In this document: positions 45,929 to 56,018 of the stretch, one piece after another | Position numbering within the stretch: the first letter of the stretch is position 1 | Layout: every line of letters begins with the position of its first letter | NCBI GenBank assembly: GCA_021234155.1 | Contig: JAJEKV010000006.1 | Location: 28,624,271-28,688,270 of the forward strand | DNA length: 64,000 bases | From: Isoetes taiwanensis | Lineage: Eukaryota > Streptophyta > Lycopodiopsida > Isoetales > Isoetaceae | Direction of reading: 5' to 3' | Translations under genes and position numbers: made by a program | Notes under the pieces: generated by a model | What the model saw: the letters and a program-made list of their open reading frames with translations, nothing else | Database searches by the model: none | What the model was told of the DNA's origin: nothing

Positions 45929-48660
45929 AGATCCAGATGTGACGATGAACCATTGGCACATGCATTAAGCAAGACAAGAAATGTAATTTATGTTCGCTGC
46001 ATGTAATTTCTGAGCTTCCATTTGTTTATCTCTTTGTGTCAGATTTGCACAAGGTTCTATTTCCATTCAATTCCATTTCTAAGATCCTCAACCTTGAAAC
46101 ATTTTTGCCAAAGAGGAAGTCACAAAGCAAGCCTATCGTATCTAATTTTCAAAGACTCCATCACTATGGAACATATCTACACTAATCTATTTTCCCTCAT
46201 TTACTGTAAATGGATTCGATAGAGGCGTCATCATCTGTGTCATTAATTTCATACTGTATCCAAAGCTGTGGGACTCCTTGGAGTCCAAGCTGTAAGTTAA
46301 GGTTCTATTTTTTATTGCTTTGGGGCTCCTTAGAGTTTAGGCTGAAAGTTAAGGCTCTACTTGCTTTGCTTCTATGGATTCTACTTTTAATTGCTTTGAA
46401 TATTCTGCTTAAGTATAGAGAAGCATCTTCAAATGCATATTCAGGGTAAATAGGTGCAATTTGCAAGGCAAATGTTCCATGTTATTCAGGCAACTTTTGG
46501 CCTATGGCACTGCTAATAAATTGATTTCTGAAGGTTTTGTCTTTGTTCATTGAGACAAGGTTATTTTCTCTTTGCAGTTCAAAGATGCATATGAAATCCT
46601 TTTAAGGAACATGAACATCACATTATGGGAACCCATTTATTTGATCAAAATCTCCAATCTCATAATTCCCCTTATGAAGTTTTGAAGACTTATTTCCATG
46701 CATATGGTAAAAAATGATGCATGGAATTTCGGGTTAAATCATTAGTGCATCTATCCGAACAAAAGCGGTTCTAGACATCGGCTGGCACCTAGGTACGTGG
46801 AAAGATGGAAGGGGGCTCTGCAAACGAAAGGAAAAAACACTCTAGGCCATTGTACAATTTGTCTTGAAAACGTTTAGGTAAAAAAATCATACGGCTGCAC
46901 GCAATGCAATCATTTCATCATTAAAGTTTTGGGATGACATGTTTCCTTGCTTTTTACTACACGATGTCAATTCTTGCATTGTAGAGCTCTATATAGCATC
47001 AATATAATCATTCAATAAATACCAGCCACCACTTACAAGTATGCATGTATATACTTTTTCAATTTATATACAGAGGTAGCGCTGTTATTGGTGCATCTAT
47101 CTAAACAAAAGCACTTGTAGGCATCACTGGCACCTAAGTCTGTGCAAAGAATGAAGGGCTCTTCCAATGAAAGGAAAATACCCATGAAAAACTTTAAATG
47201 CTACGTTTGGTGTATGCTGTGTGACATTAAAATACTATCTATCTTTATATTCCATGTTGTTTGAATCTTATGTCAAGTTTTTTTTGCAGACCAGGCTATT
47301 CTTCCCTAGACATGCAGTAGTTGCCATGTGTTAATTGATAAATGTATCAATTGATAATTGAAAAATCTGATTACCATTAGGCGCCAATTGGGACAATTCA
47401 ACACACCCAACATCAAACAACTTTATTGCCGTACATATGATCGACATCGTGCAAAACATCATGCAACCTTGCATGGTAGTTACAATACCACAAAAATCAT
47501 CTTCTAAAGTCATTAAAAGTATACTATTTGTGATTATATATTTTTAGATTTTAAAGGAAGGAATTCACACTCAACCCATAAATGCATCCCAAGTAGCATA
47601 TCATCATAGACCCCTACTATATAGCCCCCACCACAACCAATTCCTTGTAAGTCATCAACGTCAAGTATTTCTTAGCCATTCTTTGTAAAATAACTATTCA
47701 AATACAAATGCAACATAAGGCATTATTACTACAAGAAATTTATCGTGGCGGCCAAGGCCGCCGCAAACATTTCTCTTTACCAACTTGGTATCAGTTCTAA
47801 ACCCACTACTATGGAGGGCATTTTAAGGTGAAGTTTCTCAATTCAAACTTGTAGCAAAAGGGATGTAGTTGAAAAAACCAATCTTTACATCATCTCTCTG
47901 TTAGGGTAACAACATAAAAGTGTCCGTCGATTGCACTAGGCTTGATCCATTACCAAACCATAGTGTAAACAATTTGCTTTTTAAATGTAATTTCTTAACC
48001 GACATTCATTTATTCACACCATATGGAGAATGGGCAAGCCATAATCTCAATGCAAATAGTTGTCGCCAAAGTTCGAGCTTGGATATGTGCATATATATTT
48101 CTTATAACTAGCAAGGTGATCGTTTTTCCTTTTATTTTGCTACCATTAGATGACCGTGGAGCTCGAGAGAGCGAAAAAATACCTTTGGACATGACGGTCA
48201 TGTCATCCTTAATTATATAGGTCTCATAAGGCCAAGTTCTAAATTATACCTCAAGCAACCCTAATCCATGTTGCTCTGACTAATACCAAGGCATTGTACT
48301 AAAATAAAGCCCCCCCACTTATTTTAAAGTCTCAACAAAGAGTACAAAACATGTAATACTTACTACTTTTACCTTTCGGGAACCCGTAAAGGACCTCAGC
48401 CTAATTGTCCAATTGTGCCGATATTGCAAGATCAATAATGCCATGGCTGATGTCAACATTTAAGGCTTTTGACATGTTTTGTATTTTATAAGTGTTTCCC
48501 AAAAGAATCACATTACAGATATCTTTTGCAAGACAACACCAACGGATTGCAGAGTTCTTGGCTCTTCTCCATGCATTAAAGAATCATAAATAAGAAAAGC
48601 CAATGCATTGTGTTCTAGGTTTAAGTGAGTGTTTGTCCTTAACTTTTTAAGAAAGCGAGA
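45929..48660. other. Helitron interior without recognised gene
   Basis: T-rich sequence. A diverged ~110-bp duplication (46,738-46,850 and 47,090-47,195) shares GTGCATCTATC-AACAAAAGC and GGCACCTA. ORFs are short and featureless. Confidence 0.45.
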
Positions 48661-48671
48661 GTTTTCACCTG

Positions 48672-49121
48672 TTACAACCAATTAGGATAGGAATATCTCC
48701 TGTAATACAATTCTCTCGAATTTGCTTCCATACCACAGAGAACACCAAAAAAGAAGTTTTGCTCTGTTTTTTCAAGCAAAGACAAACACCGACATTGGCT
48801 CCTCGCATCCTGCATGAAATCTGCATCAAAAATCAGTAACTGGGTCGTTTCATTTTGATTCAAAAAATCATCCACTGCTTTGGACCAATCCATTCCCATT
48901 TCTTCTTCTTCGTCTGGACCCAAAAGCGCATTTTCGAGCTCTTGAAGTTTCGTAGCGATGGCTTGATTCTTCATATTCAAGCTCTGAATCACTGCATCAG
49001 AGGCCTGATCAACAAATCGTGCTGGATAGTTTGAAAAACCCACATTTTGGGCATAGAACTGGTTAAAGATCCGGTGGAAGGAAGGATTATTGGCCATAGC
49101 CGAAAACCCATTGAAGCTCAT
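48672..49121 (-). CDS. Unrecognised 149-aa ORF in Helitron, minus strand
   Basis: Starts MSFNGFSAMANNPSFHRIFN and continues with a helical, coiled-coil-like stretch (SLNMKNQAIATKLQELENAL), an acidic patch (DEEEEMGMDW) and a Cys-containing C-terminus ending YPNWL. The amino-acid mix and intact frame look like real coding DNA. It is the longest clean ORF in the Helitron and runs against the other captured pieces. It may be a first exon whose downstream part is missing. Function is unknown. Confidence 0.45.
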   Translation of the reverse strand: MSFNGFSAMANNPSFHRIFNQFYAQNVGFSNYPARFVDQASDAVIQSLNMKNQAIATKLQELENALLGPDEEEEMGMDWSKAVDDFLNQNETTQLLIFDADFMQDARSQCRCLSLLEKTEQNFFFGVLCGMEANSRELYYRRYSYPNWL

Positions 49122-49475
49122 GTCGCTTATTTAAACAATTCTCCGATTGAGAGGTGGAAGCAGAGGGGGCGAAATAATAAATTAAATCAGTTATGCAGTG
49201 ATTCTTGAGGAGATAAAAAGAAATAGAAGATCCCCGATGAAATTTTAGCTCATGCAAGGATCTGATCCAAAATCTGTGCAAAATCTGACCTCGACCTGTA
49301 TCTTGAAGCGCTCATGTTCTAATTCTTTCACGATCTTCCGTTTTGCGGCCGAATCAAGCAAAACCCACATCCCAAAACTCGGATTTTGAAGCGATTTGAT
49401 CAGATTTTTGCACACCCACATCCCCAAACCGGTATTTTACAGAGCGTAGAGTGTGGATTATCTAGCTAGAAGCTA

Positions 49476-49806
49476 TTAACTGAATGATTGATGCCGGCCG
49501 CACGAAGTTTTGTAGCGAGCTCTACGGTTTGAAGCTCGCTTTCTGCTTTGCAAAAATGCCGTGAGTCGCCGTGAAGTTTTTCCCACCAGCCATAGCTCGG
49601 TTCTTAAGCGGCAGTTGTCCTTTCGGTAGTTGGATGGAAATCGGCCCCGAAGGATTTTTGTTATGGAGCGAGGAACAAGCAAATAATTCAGCTTTTCTCT
49701 TCCCAAATGCATTTTCTTTTTGCATCTTTTGAACGGCCGCAAAATTTCGGCTGCGCCCAATATCTGTTTCTATGTTTAAGTAATTTTCTTCTCCAATTTT
49801 ATGCAC
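49476..49806 (-). other. Weak minus-strand coding-like region in Helitron
   Basis: Two overlapping minus-strand ORFs of 94 codons in different frames, with no domain. Possibly a frameshifted remnant (KCKKKMHLGREKLN-type text). Support is weak. Confidence 0.2.
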
Positions 49807-50092
49807 ACCCTATTCTTCCCCAATTCGCCCCGTCTTTGCAAAATGCGAAATACCCCCTCAGAGAAGAATGCTAAGCTCCAAGTAAACTTTACATTTGCCA
49901 TGCCCAACTAAACTAAACTCAAACTAAGCTTGAACAAAAAAGGGCGAATTTAGGAGGCCCAGGGCATAGAAAAACGAGGATGCTAATTTCGATGGCGTAG
50001 GATGGGTGGTCGGAACAGCCTCGTATGGCTCTGGCAAGCTATAAGGGCATGGAATGGAAGAAAGAGAAATCCGCTTGGCTCTTAAACCCAGG

Positions 50093-50463
50093 CCTACGCT
50101 TCACATGTAACAAAAAAGATATTCACATGTTAAGTTTTTTGTCGGGCGCTCAACGTCCAAACCGTTGATCGCCAAACCGCCCAAAGCTCCGGCCATAGCT
50201 CGATCGACCGACCTCCGGCCTTTGGACGTCTTGACCTCCGTTTCCAGTAAATTTCGGTCTTCACCTGCAACAAAAGGTAAAATTTTGAAGCAATCTTGAA
50301 GTTGTGGTGCAAAAACAGTGATGGAGTAGCAAAAACCGGTGTGGTGTAGCAAAAACCGGTGATGGTGTACCTATGGCGATGTCCAACATGTGAACGCCCC
50401 AAAATTCTTGCCGGGGACGTTCACATTGGGGAGGCGCAGGAGACGCTACATGTGAGGCGTCCC
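50093..50463. mobile_element. MITE-like element, second member
   Basis: The left end CCTACGCTTCACATGT and right end ACATGTGAGGCGTCCC are inverted with about three differences, enclosing 371 bp. They match the ends of the element at 19,017-19,182. The interior includes a short tandem AGCAAAAACCGGTG repeat (about 50,320-50,365). Confidence 0.4.
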
Positions 50464-51109
50464 TAAGGCGAGAAATATGATCAGACCCGCATCCTTCTTG
50501 GGATAGTCTGCCGGAGTTGCTTGGAGAGCAAGAAATCCTAGCTTTTATTCCTTTTTTTTTAAGTTTTAGTTATTTTTTTTAACACACGTGTCGTGCTCAG
50601 GCTTTTTCCTGAGACGGAAATATTCCATCAAAGAACAAATGAATCTGCTTTATATATGTTTAGAAAGTCGAGCAATGACACCAACATCTACATACTAAGC
50701 CCAATTTCTGCCAACAAATCTTTAATATGCCATCGAGGTGGTGACACATCTCACACCATTAGCTTTATGTTCTTATATTTGCAGTTGGAAAAGTATTTGC
50801 AGAGCTTTTCACTTCAAATTCAGTCGAGTAATGCCTACTAAACTTTTTATACCATCATTGAATAAATTGCTCTCTGCTAAATGCAAAACATTTCGTGACA
50901 TTTCAATGCTCCAGTTTACTCTTCTGAGTTGCCTTGCTTTTGAGATAGTCCAGAATCATTTTTTGACCTTAGCATTCCATTCCACGCTTCCACAACTTCT
51001 CAGAGCACCATCTGTGCATGACTTGACATTATACATACTTGAGGTTCTAGACATCTGCAATTACTGAGCCCTCAGTAGTCATTATCTCCGCTTGTCTAGT
51101 ATCAAGATA

Positions 51110-51262
51110 TTCTTTGCAAAGTTTTTCCCTTGAAAACCTTTTCGGTGAGGGGTTTTTAATCCTAGTAGTAATGATTGTACTAGCCCATTGTATGGGTCCC
51201 ATGACCTATTGGTCTCCGTGGACGTTAAAATTTATTCTATTCTATTCTATTCTATTCTTTTT
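51110..51262 (+). mobile_element. LINE-type 3' tail with TTCTA microsatellite
   Basis: GGGGTTTTTAATCCTAG, GGGTCCCATGACC, GGTCTCCGTGGACG and then TTCTA repeats (about 51,236-51,258). The terminal short tandem repeat is typical for a LINE end. Confidence 0.5.
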
Positions 51263-51329
51263 ACTTTGGTTCATATTCAATGGTCAAAGAAATAGGCCTA
51301 TGGTCTACAAATAAACACTACATAACATT

Positions 51330-52465
51330 CTACACCATTCTTGCACTACGACTCGCATGAACACAACAACATCCCGATAGATAGGCTTTTCATTCATCTC
51401 AGCAGTTTTTTCTACAATGGTATAGGGTGGGTAGTCGCACATCTGAGCTACCCAAAATGAAAAAACATAGGGAATATCCGATTTATAACACCCGGACCCC
51501 AAATAAAATTGTGTGCTATAGATGTTGGCTAGTGTACCGCCGAGAGTTTATCGTAGGGATTAAAAACCCCCCTTCGGGTTTTCGAGGAAAAACCCTAGCG
51601 ATAAAATCTCGGCAAAGGGCCTTGACAACGCAGGGCTGCTAAACGTTCCCAAAAAAAAAACCCACGCTCCACCGAGAATACCGAAGTCGCGCATCACCCC
51701 TGGACCTGCACAACACCAGCGGAAAAACCAATAGAGAAAAACCTCAAAAGTTTAGGCTGGTCCGCAGCGCCACGCGACAAAAACAACATTTACACCTCGA
51801 AAAGCGGGGGGCTGGTCACGCAGCGTGCCAGCGACAATTATAACAAATATGAACATATAAATAACAATTTTAAGGGGGAAGGGTGGGAGCCATGGATCAC
51901 TGGAGAGATGAGAAAGCGCCGATGAAACATCGATGAAGAACTCTGCAATAAGTAGCGATCCCTCAACCTGATGAACGGCCTAGAAATGCATGCGATGCAT
52001 GCATGTACGCGATGCAATGCATGCATGCTGCCTCGTGCAAGAATGGCGATTCGCTACGCGAATCGATGGCATTCTTGCACTACGACGCATGAACACAACA
52101 ACATCCCGATACTGAGAACTTCAAATACTAGATCCGAGGGAGAAAGGTTGAAGATTGTCCTAGGCTGGACAAAAGGGCAAAGATAGAAGAGATTAGAAAG
52201 GATAGGAAAGGCCAAGAAAGCGTAGCTCATGCAAGAAGAAGCCCCTCCTCCGCATGAGATCAAAGAATAGAAGCCATGGATACTGCTGAGAGATGAGAAA
52301 GCGCCGATGAAACATCGATGAAGAACTCTGCAATAAGTAGCGATCCCTCAACCTGATGAACGGCCTAGAAATGCATGCGATGCATGCATGCGACGCATGC
52401 AATGCATGCATGCTCGTCTCGTGCAAGAATGGCGATTCGCTACGCGAATCGATGGCAATATGTTT
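51330..52465 (-). repeat. Right arm of 1-kb inverted repeat in Helitron
   Basis: Carries, in reverse complement and reverse order, the blocks of 44,040-45,066. The two GCATGCATG-rich units are a direct repeat here as well (51,893-52,079 and 52,278-52,461, over 90% identical). Confidence 0.75.
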
Positions 52466-52750
52466 GATACAGAACTTCTTATGATCATATTGTTGGACAT
52501 TTATGTTCAGCAACCCTACCCCTCGACATAGAAGATTCTTGCTAAGCCTTGCAACATGAATATCTACAGTCGAAATGCCCCAACTGTTGTATATGAAGTA
52601 CATATGGACAGAAAGCAAATTTCGTGCTTCGTTCTTGCTCCTAAAGCAAATTTCGTGCTTCGTTCTTGCTCCTACAATTTCCAAATGCAAATTTTCATGC
52701 TCTTAAACTTTTTTATGGTATTAAATAATCACCTTTCAAATTGTTACTAG

Positions 52751-52778
52751 GCCCGGCAACGCCGGGCACCATAACTAG
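52751..52778 (+). terminator. Helitron 3' hairpin and CTAG end
   Basis: A perfect 7-bp stem GCCCGGC/GCCGGGC with loop AAC, then ACCATAA and CTAG. This is the rolling-circle transposition stop signal of Helitrons, not a transcription terminator. Confidence 0.93.
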
Positions 52779-54640
52779 TTAAAAATAGGTTTGCATTACC
52801 TAGAGCGGAGGATCTTATAGATCAAATTGCAGGGAGCTAAATATTTCTTCAAGATAGATCTTCGATAAGGCTATTATTAGATAAGAATCAGAGGAGAGAA
52901 TATCCATAAGTCAGCTTTTAGAACAAGGCATGGCCATTATGAATTTATATTATGCCTTTTGAATTGAGGAATGCACCGGCAATGGTTCGTGAGATTAATG
53001 AATGATATCATCCATGAGTTTTTCGATGAATTCGCCATTATCTTTTTTGATGACATACTTGATTATAATAAGACTCTGGAGGAGCATGGGCGCCATCTCT
53101 GAATGAAAATGCAAAAATTGAGAAGGCATTGGGTTTTTGCCAAGTTCTCAAAATGTAAATTTGCTACAAAGGAAGTTGAATATCTAGGGCACGTTATATC
53201 AATGAATGGGATATCGAATGATTCAGCCTAGATTAACATCGTTATAGAACATTCAGCCCCTAAGAATATCTCTGAGGTAAGAAGTTTTCTAGGCTTGGCC
53301 AGCTACTACAAAAAAATATCAAAGGCTTGCAAAGATAGCAACACCTTTAACTGATCTCATAAAACGTGAAAGACTTAAATATTGGACCAATCATTAGCAA
53401 GAAAATGTTCAAACATTCTTTGGCAAGTTAAAAAAAGCACTAACCACTCTACTTATTCTTATGTTACGAGAAAGATAAATGGGTGGCAATAGACGCTAGC
53501 AAGATAGCTATATTGGTGGTTTGATGCAGGAGGGAAGTGTCATAGACTATGATTCCAAGAAAATGAATCATGCAAAACAACACTACCTTACGCATGACCA
53601 GGAGTTACTTGCAATGGTGGAAGTCTTACGAATTTAGAGGCATCTCTTAGAAAAACAATTTCATTTGGATACAAATAATCGAGCCTCAATACATTTTTAC
53701 ATAGCCACATCTCAATATTAAACAAAGGCAATGGATGGTATTTCTTGAAGAATATGGCTTTAAAGTTGTATAGAAATTGAAAAAGCATAATGTGGTGGCA
53801 GATGTAGTATCTAGACATCCGTTGGCCTACCAATACTCATTGTAACTCCATTTTAAGACATGCTGGTCTTATGAAAACTTATGTTAAGATAAAAGTAGTT
53901 ACTTTTGGCCAGGAATGAAGAATGATATTGCAACTTATATTAAGCAGTGTTATCTTTGTCAGCAAACCAAGGCCAAGTAGCTACGCATTCCAGGTTTACT
54001 AGAATTGAATGTACACTAAATGGGAAGTCATTACCATGGACTTCATAATGGATCTTCCTAGAACTTTGCGAGGACATGATGGTCTAGTGTCAGTGGTTGA
54101 CGTGCTATATAAAATGGCACACTTCTGCTTTATAAAGCCACTAACACAGCATTGGACACCCATATCTTCTCACAAAGGAGATCTTTTGACATCCTGGTAT
54201 GCCAAAGGCTATCACACTAGATAGAGACCCCAAGTTTGTTAGTGCATTTTGGACAGACTTCTTCAAGACTATATAGACTAAACTTTGGATGAGTACAATT
54301 TATCATCCATGGATAGCTGGCCAAACAAAACGTACTAACTGCATAATTGAGGATATACTAAGGAATTACATCCGGAACAAACAATTCAAGTGGACGGACT
54401 ATATACATTTGCTAAAGTTCACCTATAGTAGCAGGAGTCTTCTGGAATGTCTTACTTTATCTACAGTTACCAATGTCTCACTCCAGATACATGGCATAAC
54501 TCCGTTTCAAAAGTTGAGAAGCACTCATAACATCATCAAGCATACCTAAGGGCTGCACGAATAAGGAAATCATATCAGCCAATAGGAGCAGGGCATACAA
54601 AAATGAACCACTTTTTAGATCAAGCCAACAGGATAATCAG
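52779..54640 (+). pseudogene. Older Ty3/gypsy pol, right part
   Basis: Resumes RT with RFALPRAEDLIDQIAG, then a FFDDI block near 53,045, RNase H pieces (53,480-53,830) and integrase: ITMDFIMDLPRT (54,030-54,065) and a degenerate DPKFVSAFW block near 54,225. It carries many stop codons and indels. It is the continuation of 42,111-42,558. Confidence 0.85.
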
Positions 54641-54649
54641 GAAAGGACA

Positions 54650-54990
54650 TAGCCAGGCGTGCCAATTCGCGCCGGGCGTGTATTCATGCTGACAATTCGC
54701 ACGATGAATACACGCCTAGCGCGAACTGACCATACACTGCTTGACCAAAACGCTTCTGGCGTGTATTCAGCTGGTAATTCGCGCCTGGCGCAGTGGGCTA
54801 CATGATGAATACACCCTTGCCGCTTTTGAACATGAGAGATTACTAGTTCGCGCTTTGCGCTTAGCATGACCATAACCGCTTGACCAATTCGCTTCAAGCC
54901 TTGAATTGGTTTGCATGAATACACCCGAAGTGTTTTGTCCAAAAATATATTGCCAATTAGCGCCCAGTGTGTATTCATCTGTGATTCATC
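54650..54990. repeat. Cluster of short GTGTATTCA / AATTCGCGC repeats
   Basis: Eight or more copies, in both orientations, of TGAATACAC-type and AATTCGCGCC-type words, with TGACCATA and GCTTGACCAA in between. It follows the gypsy integrase directly and may be its degenerate 3' region. Confidence 0.55.
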
Positions 54991-55214
54991 CCGTAGGTCT
55001 TCATTCTTACATAATTAAGTGTCAAAGAACCTTGCAAAATGGGATTCAATAACAACATTATACGATGTAAATTTGCAATGCACGAGAGTTTTGCATCAAG
55101 TGAACTAAGAATTTGCATTGAAGAAAAAAAGATTAGATCTCGTTAAGCGAGGCGTCTTGAATTAGAATGAACTGCTTTTGGGGAAAAAAAAAAAAGACAA
55201 GTCATTGCCAGTAC

Positions 55215-55857
55215 TCATGTTTTTTTTTCTTCAGCCATAATAGCAGACAAAAAATCCTACAAGGATCTGGATGTCACTATGAGGAACTTCATATGGCAAG
55301 GTGCTCAGATGGTTCCTTGGGAAACATTGACTATTCCAAAAAGGCTTGGGGGACTGGAATGTAAAGATCTCTTTCTTCAAGCACAGGCACGGGCAGCGAA
55401 AACAGTCTGGAGGGCTTTGTTCACTACAACCTCCTCCCCTGCTCTGAAATTTGTTAGGTATTGAATCCAGTCTACAAGCCTGGTAGGTGCCCCCTCACTA
55501 TCTCATCAGATTCCTGACTCTGCCTTCTACCAGCTGCACCTAGCCTTAGGTACTTCTAAAATCATGAGAAGAATCATTGAGGCTTGGAACCAGGCCTCCA
55601 GATGCTTCAAAGCCGTTCCTTTAGCAGAAGCAAATGACACTTTTGGCTTTTTCTGGCACCAAGATCTAATATCTGAGGAGGAGGGGTTTTTGGCTCTCAA
55701 ACACTCTCAGAAATATAAGGAATGGCTGCAGGCTGGCCTACACATTATGAGTACAATTCGGTCACCTAATATCCAAGCTCTGTGGGCGGCCTCCACACTC
55801 CAGCCCTCGGTCACTTTAGAATTTTCCTATAAAGTTGTATGTCTAGAAAATCTATGA
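55215..55857 (+). pseudogene. LINE (L1-type) ORF2 C-terminal fragment
   Basis: MRNFIWQGAQMVPWETLTIP followed by KRLGGLECKDLFLQAQARAA and VWRALF is the conserved post-RT block of plant L1-type elements (RNFIW-G ... W..v..PK..GGLG..dL...N.AllaKw.wR). Further readable text continues to 55,857. The RT and endonuclease are absent. It stops about 160 bp before the MTPC4-like gene. Confidence 0.65.
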
Positions 55858-56018
55858 CATGTCACACAAATGCCAACTTTTAAATTTTTGGATTAATGAC
55901 ATGTCACAGGAATGCCACATATGTTAACCTATGTGGATTGTCCATATCATCAAACCTCTACAATTAAGTACTTCCTAGTTCTGGTCATCCCTCCCTTACG
56001 GTCATGGTTTTGTGAGCA

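Larger units (their letters stand above)
42559..52778 (+). mobile_element. Non-autonomous Helitron, 10,220 bp
   Basis: The 5' end is TCTACTTTGTTAATTTGGG after A (42,558). The 3' end has the 7-bp perfect hairpin GCCCGGC-AAC-GCCGGGC (52,751-52,767), a 7-nt spacer and CTAG (52,775-52,778) before T. Insertion between A and T without target duplication is the Helitron rule. The gypsy RT codons on both sides resume exactly in phase when the insert is left out. No Rep/helicase is recognisable, so transposition would need a partner element. The cargo includes gene fragments with introns, LINE pieces, a MITE, an inverted repeat and a miRNA-like hairpin. Confidence 0.92.

Noticed and set aside
47728-47770. 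CACTA-like terminus (TACTACAAGAAATTTATCGTGGCGGCC)
   Set aside because: It resembles the CACTACAAGAAA end of CACTA transposons with a GC-rich subterminal block, but no partner terminus or 3-bp duplication was found nearby.
48672-49121. Rep/helicase fragment of the Helitron
   Set aside because: No HUH or helicase motifs are present in this ORF or elsewhere in the insert.
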